NCBI GenBank assembly: GCA_037074765.1
Contig: JBAMDO010000150.1
Span: 1-64,000 of the forward strand
Direction of reading: 5' to 3'
Source: Mansonella perstans
Taxonomy: Eukaryota; Nematoda; Chromadorea; Rhabditida; Onchocercidae
DNA: 64,000 bases
Part shown: piece after piece, positions 31,101 through 43,800 of the stretch
How the letters are laid out: each line of letters begins with the position of its first letter
Numbering within the stretch: position 1 is the first letter of the stretch
The notes under the pieces: model-generated
The model's database searches: none
What the model saw: only the letters and a program-made list of their open reading frames with translations
Told to the model about the DNA's origin: nothing
Made by a program: the position numbers and the translations under genes

Positions 31101-34100
31101 TGCAATAAATTAATCTGACAATAAGACTAATTTTAGTTATGTTAGTAAATTTAGCGCAAAATTTAGTGTGTGTTTCATAATTTAAATAGAAAAGAAAAAT
31201 CATGAAATATTCATTTTAGAATGTTTTCTTTAATTAGTACATGAATGATCAAAAAAAAAAACTCACAGCTTGACAATCGTAATTTGATTATTCGAGTATT
31301 TTCAAACGGATACTTTGAACTGTATTCCACTGGTACTGTCACTGTACGCCTTCAAATTGAATCATATTATGTTTTATTTTAAACATGACCTTTTAAGATA
31401 CTCAAAGACTTGACTTTAAGAATAAATAAATAATGTAAAGTAAGCTAAGCCTTTTTAAATCTTTTGAATTAAAAAATAAATAACACTTTAAACTTTGTAT
31501 TCAAAGTATCTCTTTTAAATTAAAATTTATATCCATTTTAAGACAATCGTAAAATTAAAAATTTTTTAAATATTAAAATTTCGAAATTGTGAAATTTTAT
31601 TTTGTTTTTTAAAAAGTAACTAATGCTTGAAAAATTTCCACACTGCATAATCAATTTTTTTTATTAACATTCTAAAAGATTATATAACGTCAAATAGTAG
31701 TAATTAACATAATGTCTTCTTAATTATAACATTGCAAAAAAAAAAGAGTAAAAGAAAAAAAGAAAGAAAAGGCAGAAAAGAAAAGAAAAAAATGAGCCTT
31801 AATTTGACCGCAATGATGGTACGTTTTAAAATTTTGTAAAAAATTTCGCTATTTGTAATTGTTACACTTACTATATACGTATTAAAATATTCCTAAGCAT
31901 AAATATTTCAAGAAAAAGAAAGCAAATAAGGCGTATAAAGTCTTCTGAACAATTTACAGTTTTTTTTTTTTTTTTAAATTACGCATTTAAGACATTCACT
32001 TCATTTATTTGAGTGAACTTTGTTAAATATTAAAGATAATACAAATAATCATTTCATCATATGATTAGAGAGAAGATATGAATAATAAGCTGTATATGAT
32101 TAGAGAGGAGATATGAATGATAAGCTATGCATGATTAGGGAAAAGATATGAATGATAAGCTGTAAGAGACAGAAATTTTATCTTTTACCACCCTAACATT
32201 TTGTTTTTTTATAGTTCTCGCAATGAAATCATTTGGCTACAAAAAAAGCAATTATGCAATTTTGTTATGTTTGCAAAATTTTGGACCAGAAAAAAGAAGC
32301 CTGAGAGATAAAGGTCAAAAAAGAGACTTGACAGACAAGAAGCAAAAAAAAGACAAAGGCTTTTTGTTGTTTTAATAGTATTCTGAAATGAAAATAAATA
32401 AATATTTTTTAACTCTTAGATGACAGTATTTATTTGCTTTCAATATTTGAAACACTAAAAAATTCTATGGCTCCTCAATAATGTTTATTTTGTGAATTTT
32501 TCTTTAACAACATTTAAACAACAAAAATTTTAGCTTGAAGTATCATTAATTAATAATTATAGATTATATCCAAATTAGAGAAAAAAAAAGTTTGCAAAGT
32601 TCTCTCATAACTACTGTAAGAAAAAAAACCGATGCTAACATTTCGGAAGATCGAACAAATCCGGTTGGTTCAATAACAGTTCGATGACGTGTTTCATGAT
32701 TTACATCATGACCATTGGAGAAATATGTATCCGGTATCCAAATACGTCTATTGCTTGGCACGACCACCTCATCGATTCCATCTCGATCATCTACTTGATA
32801 AACAAGTCGATCATCCTCCCATTGCTGTCGTAGGTATAAATCAAGAACCTAAAAAAGGTTTTTCATATATTTTAAATCAAATCAATAACAGAATCTAAAA
32901 TCGACAAAAATCAATCGATAATTCGAATGATAAGTATTGGATGAAAAAACAAAAAAAAAAATTAAAAAACAAAAACCGCTTGGTGATCGTGCCATAAGAT
33001 GCGGTTGATGAAAATTGATGCGATTACAACGATTGCAGAATGATCGGCCGAGTCTGTAAAGCATACAATGAATGGAATTAAATAAGATTTAAGTGGACAA
33101 CCCCTGACTGGTGGTCGTGTTTGTGGATCGTATTGTGAGAGGATCCTCGACAGCACCTGACCCTCGAGACCAATTTGACGAGATCGCAATACTTTCGATG
33201 ACTGTCCACGTATTGAAACAATTATACCAATACTGAAAAAAAAAGAAATTACATGACCTTTTTTTTAAAATAAAAATAAAAAATTAATAGTACTCATAAA
33301 GCTTACAAACTGAAATAATAAATAAATAATTAAATAAATGAAATTTTATATTTCAGTTTGAATAAAATATGCCTTATTGATAATTTATTTTATAACAAGA
33401 AAAAAAACTAAGTGATACATAAATTTAGCTAATGTGCTTTTTCAAATTTTAACTTCAGGTGTTATCAACGCATGCAAACATGTGCGAGCTTATCAGTGCT
33501 GACGAAGTATAGACTTGTAAATGCTATCAGTGATAAAGTATAAGCTTGTAAATGCTATCAGTGATACTATCAGTCTAGTGCAAGCCAAAAAAACTTGACA
33601 AAAAATTTGTTGAAACTCAAGGAAAATTAAAATGGTCAACTTTTGAAAAGGAATAGTGTAAAATTTAAAATTCAAAAGTGAAAATATAAAACTCTATAAA
33701 AAGAAAAAAATGTAAGTTCAATTAAAGTTCTTTTTTCTTCTTTTCCATCATTTTCGCTTAATTCTTTTTAAAGTGAAAACGCAAAGCTGAAAAAACAACT
33801 TTGATTAATTTTTTTTTTTGCTTTAACCACAAATTTTGAATGATTTAAAAAAGTGAAAAAGAAATAAAGGAACTAAATAGAACTCGGATATGATTAGAGA
33901 TAAATGGTTGAAAGAAAAGTGGGAAGGGAAAAAATACTTGAAAAGATTAATTTCATTATTTAAAAAAAGAAAAAAAAGAGAAACAGACGAATATTTTCAG
34001 GATTTCAGACAAGAACAGAAAAGTTTCAGGATTTTACGAAATAGTTTTTTCAGCATTGCTTCATTTTTAGTTTCTATTCAACAAATTTATTTTTATTTTC

Positions 34101-37100
34101 AACAAAATTCAACTTTTTCTATTTTTTGGAAGCAAAACAGACGAATGATGATTAATCTAATTTTTTGACATTTATTAGTTTTGGTTTTTTTTTTGAAATA
34201 TTTTTACAATTCATTTCAATTCTCTCATTGATCACAAATATTTCACACTATGTCAACAAAGAGGAACTTAAATTTTATTTTTTATTTTCTATTTTCGAAA
34301 TGCTTGCAGCAATTAATCATTATTACTTTCACTATTTTAATGTCTCATTTTTCAACTTTAACTTAATGAAAAGACAATGAAGAAGACGAAGCAGCAAATT
34401 AATAAATTATTAATCAAATTCTTAACAAAAAATAGAGCAAAACAAAATAAATTTTTTCATTTTCAACTAATGTTTACGCTACTCTTTAAAATTATTCCAA
34501 TGAAGCTTAATTATTTTTAAAATCATTCTCCTGAAATCAATTAATGGTAAAATGCTTTCGAATTTCACAAAAGATTAGAAATGCTGCAATGAATTAATTA
34601 CTCACTAAAACAAAAAAAAAATCTCATCAAAAAAATTTTCAGCGAATTTCAAAAAAACACAAAATAAAATTTCAGAAACCGAAGTTTTTTTTCCTTTTTT
34701 GCTTTAGATTGAATACCAGACAAAAAAAGAAAATATTTTGCATGAGAATTTTTCTTTCCAGAACTCCAAAATTTTCGATTATTTTTTTTAGCGAATTTCA
34801 ATTAAAAACTTCAACAATCTTATAGCACTTTCAATTTTGAACGGCTCTTTTAGCGAAGACTTTTTTTAAGGCAATAAAAAAAATTAAGTTTGATTATTTA
34901 CTACTGCATGATTAATTTCTCACTATTGTAATGATATAAAATATATGTGAGTTCATCATTATTCAACACATTACAATAATTAATTAATGTTAAAGCAGAC
35001 ATGATGACCACCATTGTAATAATTATTATCGTTTATTTTTATTATTATCCTATTATTGTAATTATAGCAATAATAGGAATTAATATCATTACCATTGGTA
35101 TTCCTTGCTGTATCATTAAATTTAATTTAATCACCATACTTAATTACCATCACTACTATCATCATTATTACTATTATATATTTTAATGGTTGTATTTTTA
35201 TTGTATTATTATCATCATCAATATAATTACTATAATCATTAATATCACTACTATCATCTTTATTATTACTATATATTATAATGATTGTATTTTTATCATA
35301 TTATTATTAACATCAATATAGCAATCATTATCATTGATATCATTATTATCATCATTATAATATTATTACCATCAATCATCATCATAGCCTAGTTTTGCGA
35401 ACGAAGATTTACAGGAATTCATCTACGTCTGAGGCAGACTCACTTGTGATTAAGAATTATTATCAATTTAATCTAATAAATTGTCATACTCACTCGTTCT
35501 TTTTGGAGCTTTGAGATTAACGAAGTGATTTTTGCTTCTTTCCAAGTTAAATGTGAAAAATAAATTTTGAAACGTTGGCATAATTCAAAGACCAAGGTAA
35601 ACAGGTGTAAAGTTTGATAAGACTTTTGATAAATAAAATTGACAATTATGAAGATTGAAATCAACTAAAAAAGTCATTCCTTCGTTCAAAAAACGATCCT
35701 TCGTTCAAAAAACAATGAGCAATTTTTTTCCTTTTTTTCTGAAGAAAATTGAATTTCAAGTTCAAAAAAGCTGTTTTTTTTCTCAATTATTGCTATCATC
35801 ATGATTAGAGCTTAGTGCCCATATCAATAATTCAATTTCAATTATATTTAGATTATTTTTGTCAAATAATTTGAAACCATCGATAATTCTAGATAAATAA
35901 GCTCATATTCCGATTACAACAAGTAAATTTCGAAACAATAAAATATGCTATCAGAAAACTCTCTCTTTTATTCAATTTATTACTGACAAAAATTAATAAC
36001 TAGAAACAAACAATTAAAAATATTCAAAAATATCACAGCTTAATAGATGACGACATATGCAAATTTTAATTCATCATCGAAAAATTGGAAAAAAAATTTG
36101 TGACATTTTCTTTTTTTACCCTACTTTTGTAATCAAAGAAAAAAATTAAAGATAATAAGTTTAGTGACTGCAAGCTATCATCATTATCATAATTTAAGGC
36201 TAATATTACAATCTATTAGTCTGCAAAATTAATTGCATTATGTTATAGAAGTGAAAAATTTTCAATAATAAGAATGGAAGTTTTTTTCTGAAATAATTAA
36301 TTTAATTATTTCGAAACTTATGAAAATGTTATAGAAGTGATTTCTTACTCTTTTAAATAGAACTATGTGACAATGAAAATGACAAAACAACAAATATTAT
36401 TAATGAAATATTTTTTAAATGATAATACAATTCAAGAATAGCTCAAAAGTAATCAAAAGTAATTAAACCTTACTTAGCAACTGAATAATTTGAAAAAGTT
36501 CCAAGTGTTATTAGAGGGGAAAGAGAAAGTAATTGTTTGGACAATTAATTAACTATAATTTACATTGTATCTTCTAATATCGTCATAAATTATTGTCATA
36601 TTTAAATTAAAAAAGTAATTAAGAAAAATTGAGAAGGTAATTAAGAAAGCAGATAAATAAAAATGATACAAAAAGTAGAAGTAGTTGTCGAAATTGTCAC
36701 CAATGCATTTAGTTCAGCAAAATTACTTAAATAAAATATGAGTGGTCATTTAAAAAAATTTTATAGAGGAGATAAAAGTTTTGAAGACAAGAAGCAATGG
36801 TGATTTTGATTGACCAGTTAAAAGATGTGATTGATCAATTCAGACATGAATTATGCCTAAATCCATTTATGACTGAAACTATACATGATTTTGATGAAGT
36901 ATTTAACATTTTACCTATTTTGAATGAACATTTCAACATTTACAGTAAATTTGTAATGATTTTAAAAGTTCAGTGATTTGAAATGATTTTAAAAGTTCAA
37001 TGATTGATAATTAGGAAAAAAATTGCGCTTTAATAAATCACAGGTATTTCTTCATATGCAAAAATAAATGAATCATTTTTTCACAATTCAACAATTAAAT

Positions 37101-37713
37101 TATATAAAATAAATCAGGTTAAGAGATCTAAATGAGAGTTCAAAAAGGAATTTTTCAAGGTGAACCTAATATCTTACACCACCTACAAATACTGCGTAGA
37201 AATTTAATCCAAAAATTAAAAAAACTTTTTCAGTGATTTGACGAGATACACCACTAGAACTGTAGCAGTAGACTTTAGTCAAAAAAATGATCAAAATAAT
37301 TTCTTTTTCTTTTCCTGCGACAATTAATAATTAATACTTTGAAATGACTTTTTTATTCATCATACCTATTTCAAGCAAATGCCATTTTTTAATTAATAGA
37401 AATGAAATTAATAAAAAAGAACGAATTCATCGTTACGAATTTAAAAATTTTAGGAAAAGTGTACATTTTTAATTAACAAGGTTATAATTAACCAAAAAAA
37501 GTGAATATATTCATTACTATCGTTGATGATTTTTCAAAAAAAAAAATTCTATCTTTAATTTAAGATAATTATAAATTTAATACATTTCTAATTTGAAATA
37601 ATTTTTTTTTTCTTTCTGTATTCACTTAATATAAATTTTATTTATTAAAATATTTCTCACCTGATCAGTAATGAAATCCAAGAAATCCGTGATAAAATTG
37701 TTGACCACAGCAT
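28104..37713 (-). CDS. Pentameric ligand-gated ion channel subunit lacking the Cys-loop cysteines, 10 exons
   Basis: Plasma-membrane subunit of the nicotinic/GABA/glycine receptor superfamily. Exons in transcript order: 37713-37661, 33232-33102, 33053-32977, 32848-32640, 31349-31267, 30574-30428, 29810-29722, 29280-29182, 29014-28814, 28238-28104; 1224 nt, 407 aa. The first exon encodes a signal-peptide-like start. The extracellular domain shows ILSQYDP..RPP, LYLRQQWEDDRL, IWIPDTYFSNG and SSYKYP..VVYLW. C227 and C238 (DDC..GTYSC) match the second disulfide of the glycine/GluCl branch. The signature loop (about 164-178) has Val and Ile where both cysteines should be. M1 is about 254-272, M2 about 279-296 with an unusual sequence (PRTISAAAPFF), M3 about 312-335. 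The M3-M4 loop is short, and M4 runs to the C-terminus. Intron 1 is 4.4 kb. Intron 7 is GC..AG. Ligand and ion selectivity cannot be assigned. Confidence 0.92.
28276..28556. repeat. ATT trinucleotide-rich tract, intronic
   Basis: Long imperfect run of ATT/ATC/ACT triplets in the intron between the M3 and M4 exons of the channel gene. The Leu/Ile- and Asn-rich frames in it are repeat artefacts. Confidence 0.9.
32061..32165. repeat. 35-bp tandem repeat, three copies, intronic
   Basis: Copies start at 32061, 32096 and 32131 with ATGATTAGAGA..AGATATGAATGATAAGCT. They lie in the intron between the 32640-32848 and 31267-31349 exons of the channel gene. Confidence 0.9.
33233..37660 (-). other. 4.4-kb first intron of the channel gene
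   Basis: Bounded by a GTGAGA donor after 37661 and a TTTCAG acceptor before 33232, joined in phase 2. Far longer than the other introns here. It contains ATT/ATC-rich tracts (about 35000-35400) and accidental open frames such as 33890-34168 that are lysine- and phenylalanine-rich without family resemblance. Long first introns often hold regulatory DNA; no element is identifiable. Confidence 0.7.
33489..33572. repeat. Short tandem repeat, unit 31-34 bp, intronic
   Basis: TATCAGTG words at 33491, 33525 and 33556 are separated by GTATA(A)GCTTGTAAATGC-like sequence. It lies in the first intron of the channel gene. Confidence 0.7.
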
Positions 37714-37723
37714 AGCAGCTTCG

Positions 37724-37751
37724 TTATTATTATTATTAATAATAATAATAA
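37724..37751. repeat. 28-bp perfect ATT/AAT palindrome next to the channel start codon
   Basis: A run of TTA/ATT triplets turns into its own reverse complement at the centre (37737/37738), giving 14 bp arms with no loop. It begins 11 bp upstream of the predicted ATG, so it would lie in the 5'UTR or core promoter. Confidence 0.85.
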
Positions 37752-37936
37752 TAATTAGTAATAAAAAATAACAATAATGCTAATTGTTATTGATAACTGA
37801 TTGCAGATAAAAGAATCTGTGAATGGAAAATGATAGCAAGATGAAAACCGGTGTTAGTTTGCAATTGGTTGCAAAATTTTTAGTGCAATAGGAAAACTTA
37901 TGCCTCTTTACTTAAAAACTTCAATAGTTTTATGAT

Positions 37937-38838
37937 ATGAGAGAGAGAGAAAAAATGAAAGAGAAGAAAAAACACAGGGTTAGAGAGAGAGAAAGAGGGA
38001 GAGAGAGAGAATGTGATGTTGTAATTAGATGAATCGTTTTAAAAATAGTAATTATTTTCCTAGGTTAAAACTTTGTTTATGCTTATAAATAATAGAAAAG
38101 AAAAAAAAAAAAAAAAACGAATACCAATTTTACTTCATCTTCACAATACTGCACTAACTAACAACAATAATAATTTGAAAAAGAAAGGGAACTGAAAAAT
38201 AGAGAGAGAGAGAGAGAGAAAAGGGAAGAGGTAAAGAAAGAAAGAGATAAAAATGCGAATGAAAATTTTTTTTTTTTTTCAGTTTTAATTTTCTAACTTA
38301 CACAAAACATAAAGCATATGTTGTATAGAAATTGAACAGTTAAAGAAAAAAAAAAAAAAAAAAGAAGAAAACGATGAACTTTTCCCATTTAGTTGAAATT
38401 TTATCTCTTCCTAAATTTTACACATTTTTTCCCAAATTCTTTTACAATTCTTTTTTACATCTTATTAAAATTTTTTTTTTCTTTTTCTATTCATTTTCTA
38501 CGAATGTCAATTTTACTTCATCTCGTATAAATACATTCACACACACAAACATACAAACATACACACATGCATACATACAACATACATACATACATACATA
38601 CATACATACATACATACATACATACATACATACATACATACATACACGCATACATACATACACACATACATACATACATACATACATGCTGACAACATTT
38701 CAAAGTTGTGTAATAGAGAGCAAGCAGATTAACTGTTACAGATGATTGAGCAGTTTAAAAAATATGTTTGAAAAATGAAAATTTCACTCTATTTTTGTTT
38801 TAATTTTCAAAAAGAAAATGATGCCAATTGGTAGAGAA

Positions 38839-38870
<32 letters not shown>

Positions 38871-39260
38871 GAAGAAGGAAGGAAGGAAATTGAATTGATA
38901 TAGTTAATTATTTAAATGAAAAAAAAAAAGTGATTAAAAGTAAAAATCAGAAAAAAAAAAGAAAATGATTGATTAATTTTTGAAATCTTTTAACGAAGAT
39001 GAAGAAGAAGAAAGTTACTGATAAAATAAAAATATTGCTGAGAAGCTTAAAAAGATTTTATTTAAAAGAAAAAAAAAATAATTTGAACTAAAATAAACTG
39101 GTATTTTAATAGGTAAAAAAAAAGGAAGAAATTTGAAAAGTTTTCAAAATTATTTCAAAAATTAATTGGCATATATATTGGAGCAGCGATAAGTTGAGAA
39201 ATTCGGTTAATGTGAAGAATAAGAAAGAGAGAGAGAGAGAAAGAAAGAGAGGGAACAAAG
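37937..39260. repeat. Cluster of GA purine tracts and a long CATA array
   Basis: GA-rich tracts lie at about 37937-38010, 38200-38250, 38833-38888 and 39221-39255. An almost pure CATA tetranucleotide array spans about 38532-38688. On the channel gene's coding strand these are CT and TATG repeats 0.2-1.5 kb upstream of its ATG. The Tyr/Met/Cys/Val- and His/Thr-rich frames across the CATA array are artefacts. Confidence 0.93.
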
Positions 39261-40859
39261 AGAAAAACAGTAAAACATATCATTCATTCAAGAAGTTGTT
39301 GTAATATTTAAAAGTATTCTTCAATAAATTTCAAATTTCAGTTAAATTGCGGAAGTGTTTAGAATAAAGATGTGACTTATATATTGCTAATTAATTTGGA
39401 CAACATACAAATTGATTGGAGATGATAATTTTTGTTCAGTATGAGAGATATTTGCAGCAATTAAATTACAAGCTATGAAGTGACATTAATTTAAAAAATA
39501 AAATTTTGAAGCACAAAAACTTGTGATTATTAATGAGCAATTATTGGTATAAATTATTAATAAGCCATTATTAATGTCCTCACTTACAGAAAATTACAGC
39601 CATTACAGCTAACCTATTTATTTAGTGAATCAAACATCACGAAATGTTAATAGCAGTACTAACTTAACATCACGAAATGTTAATAATAGTACAATGCTTC
39701 CAAGAATTTTATAATCAAGTTTTTAATTAAAAAAAAAAATTTATTTTTGTAATTCCCAATTAAGTCAAAAAGAAAAAAATGGTTTTTTTTTTTTTTTTTT
39801 TATTACACATTGATTTAAACCGTGCAATTGCTTACTAGAGATTTCATTTTTTTTTTTTCTTTCCTCTTATTTGCCAAAATAATTTTTCGAGGAAATAAAC
39901 CCAGAAAATGCTTGGCCACTTTTTGAAGAAACAAAGGATTGTCCCCAGAATTGCAATAATCTTTAAGGACAATTATATTTGTGCTGATAAATTTTGTTAA
40001 AGCTGATATTTTTTGAAGAAAGTTTGTTCCGATCATGTCAATTGTTAAATTCTTCATGTCTCATTCATCAGCCTGTTCAATCGATTCAATTTTTTCACTC
40101 TGCACAGATCAAAGGATACAATAATACTAGCAAAAATATGTAGGCATATTTGTATGTCTACTTGTATATGACCCATTGGTATATTTGCAATCAAAATCAA
40201 AATTTGCCAGTGTTTGCCAAGTAAGTCAAAAAAAAAAATTTGCAAAATGAATTCAAAATTACCCAAATCATGACTTGCAATATGTTCAACAATTTTTTTA
40301 CCATATATTGCAAAATTTTATAAAAATTTGTAAAATTTATCATTATGCATAGATCCGTCATAATTTATTAGATATATTAAACTATTATGACAATGATTTG
40401 TACCCACACTGAATCATCCTCCTCTCAATGCACTCTAACATAAGGAAACATCAGTTACATCAAACATCAATCATAAATAAATGTGCCAAAGTAAAAACGA
40501 ATCAGAAATTACATTACCCGCAAATTCATACAAAAGACATTGATTGATATGATATGACACAAAAAAACACAGTACATCTAAATAAATTGAAATCGAATAA
40601 ATTAAAGTGGAAATCGTCTATCAAACGATTCTTTATTAGCTATTCAGCCTTTGTCAGCAATACAGAATAAGAAAGAACTAACTAGTTAATGGATTTAAAA
40701 AAAGAAAGAATTCAGTTCGGTTAATCATATGAACTATTTCTTGAATATTCATATAGAACTATGTTCGGCACGCAATCAAGCATGCTTTTTGAACAAACGG
40801 ACTGTGAATAATTTCGAATTATATTCCTCAAGAACAGGAAAATTCGGTAAAACATGCAA
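39261..40859. other. AT-rich spacer downstream of the C5-epimerase gene
   Basis: No gene recognised. A two-copy ~32-bp repeat containing ACATCACGAAATGTTAATA lies at about 39630-39695. TTTATT at 40632-40637 could be the C5-epimerase polyadenylation signal, about 225 bases past its stop. Confidence 0.4.
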
Positions 40860-43800
40860 TTAATTATGTTTTGCCCTATGACCTATCGCGTAAGAAGCCC
40901 AGCGATTAGCGGTTTCATTAAAGAATTCATCTTTTGTAATGATATAAATCCATTTCAATAAATAAATATGCACGGAATGATAATCCCAACGGGCTAAATT
41001 TGGTGCTGTTTTTAAGCCCAAATGTCTTAAATCATAAAAAGTTCCACTGCCAGTATCAAAAAGAGGTAAGAAAATTCGTAAACTTTCTAAGCCAATAGAA
41101 AATAGCGTAGCTGAATCGTTTCCACCAAATCGTAAATTAGAAACTTGTGCAAAATCATATAAACCAATGAGTGAATATAGAAAACCATTAAGCACAAATG
41201 TGCCTGGCGTAGTTGGATACTCTTCAAACCATGGATGACCGAAAAGTTTATTCAGTACTCCACCTTTTGAAGCTTCCTAGAAATAAAATTCTACTTGGAT
41301 TATTTGATTTCTGCAAGATAATAAAATCTGATGATAAAAAGAAGCCGGAAAAGTTCACTGTTAAAAATGCAGCCATGATAACGAGCTTTAAAACTTTATT
41401 TACAATGATTTTCTAGCTTCAAATATATATCATAAAGATAAATTCATGGAAAACTTCAAAATTTACACTAAATTATTTATAAAAGGCACCGAAAAGGAAT
41501 TTCCTAATCTTCCTGAATAAAATATAAAGCTACAGTGAAATGCGAAATGCACCACACATGTTAGAATTAAATCTTTTTTAATCAGTTTTAATCAGTCAAT
41601 AACGACATCACTTGCAAAAGTTAACTTTTTTTAATTGTGAAGTTTAATAAATCTAAATAATAAAAAAACCAATTAACTCACTGTTTTAAATAGTTGGAGT
41701 GCACGCTCTGCAACTTGCAAATATTTCATATTATTTGTTACAATATAAGCTCGTGTAAGCACGCTTAAAGCATGACCCTGAGCCATTGCACTATGCCATC
41801 CCGCTCGCAAAATCAAGCGTTTGTCAGCAATTGAACTGGAAAAACATCTACATCATGAATACTTCCATGAGAATTCTAGCTTCTATCAACTGGAATTACT
41901 TTTTATTTAGTTTTTCATACTAATTTAAAACTAGATATAAAATCTTTTAGAACTTACCGTTCAACAGGTACTGACCAGCCACCATATTCATCTTGATTGT
42001 TAGTTAACCAGTCAGCTGCTACGAGAAAGTGTTCAAGATGTGCTGATGATCGCTGCTTGAAATCCCGAATAACCGAACGTCCACGAAAAGTAATAGAATT
42101 CAGAATTATATCGCCTGAAAATAATCCACAGTTTGAAATGAAAAAATGAATTCCACGTAATTTTTACTAGAAAAGAATCGTAGAGAGTAGATGATTTGGA
42201 ATCAAAAAAAGATTTTTCACTGTACTGCAAATATTACTATACCAATAAGCCTTAAAAATTTTCAGAAGAGACGAAAATAAACTCTAATCATTTAAGTAGG
42301 AGTGTTCCTCAGGCACTGCATTATCATCCAGCATTATTTCAGCAAAGTTTTTTTTCGCAAAGTAAATTTCTTTTCTTTATAATTTAAGCTATTTCTTTCA
42401 AAAATTTTTCAATGTCACATGTATATTTCAAAAACCTAAAATAATTATGTGCCTGGATGCAGAAGAATGGTTCCTTTTTTGTTCGAGGATGATACGAGAG
42501 CACGACCAGCATCAACCAATAAATCACGACAAATCCAACGCCATTCGTTTGGATTTGGCCGTGCACCCAATGAATAATTATAAACAGTCTAGAAATCGGT
42601 TCAGTAATCTTATAAAATAATAATACAGTTTGCTGTTCAAAGCATAAAGAAAATGAATTATTGCGCTGTAATTAGAAACTTAACCTTCAATTCTCCCAAA
42701 ACCCAAACAGAGAAAAACTTCTCTTCAAAAAATAAAGAATTTGCATTAAAGTCTTTGCTGAAGTTTGAAAAGTATAGCAAAACTAGATCAGAAACATTTC
42801 ATAAGTGCTTTAACATCCCCGCAAAATAAATATTAAGAATAATTCATCGTTCCAATTATATTTAACCAACTTTGCTCATTCCCTTGCCGTGCGACACACA
42901 CTGTTCATCATCAGTATGGACATAATGGAGCAGTATAATCTTCTTACTCTGCAATTTAAAAAGACACTTCATCATCTCCAAGCAAATACTACCTCCGGTT
43001 AAATATAACCAAAGCAGTATTATGTGTTTCATAGGAAAATTTAAAGCTGCGAAGGTAATTCTTAGACAAGATTTTCCTATGCTATTTTCTGATCGAAGGA
43101 AAATTGATAATTACATAAATAAGTTTCAAGCTGATCGTAAAGGAGCCATCCACATCAGCCATCCAGAAAAAAGAGAGTACTGAAAATGCCGGATCTCCAT
43201 CCAGTAATAAAGAAACACCACGATCTGTAATCTTAGATATTTAAGTCATCCTTAAAAATAAAACCATGATGAACAAAAGATAAAATTAATTGCCTAGATA
43301 AAATCCCGAATTTCAAATTACACGAATTAAGCACATCCCAAAAAATCATGAAGATTAGAGCACAACAAACGAACCGGTGGAGTTTATTTCAATCCTTGTA
43401 CAGTTCATTTCTTCATCAAAACCTATTTTGAAACCATTTCCTCCAAGCATGTTATCATTCCATTCCTCCGCTATTGTGCCTTTTACAACTGCGATCGATA
43501 ACGGAGCTGGAACATTGCTAAATTCGTTAAAAATTAGCGTATTCTAAGCTTAAGCATAAATTTCACAAACAGAAACTTCATTTCTTGAAAAATCGAAAAA
43601 ATTTACCTTTTTTAAATCGGCTGTAATGCTGCAAAGCATACTGGGCGATTTGTATAGGATAGAAGTAAGGGACTGCTGACCACTGTGTTGATAATGGCAC
43701 GCCTAAAATTCGCTACAATGACAACATTAAATAAAAATAAGTATAAAGAAGGCCAACAACAAAAGTAGCAAGAAACAAACCACAAATACGTTTTCACTTT

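Noticed and set aside
33890..34168. 92-residue plus-strand frame
   Set aside because: It is a Lys/Phe-rich sequence in the channel's long intron with no motifs, typical of AT-rich noise.
38374..38745. Long open frames on both strands through the CATA array
   Set aside because: They consist of repeat-encoded Tyr-Ile-His-Thr or Met-Tyr-Val-Cys runs present in several frames at once, as any stop-free tetranucleotide array gives.
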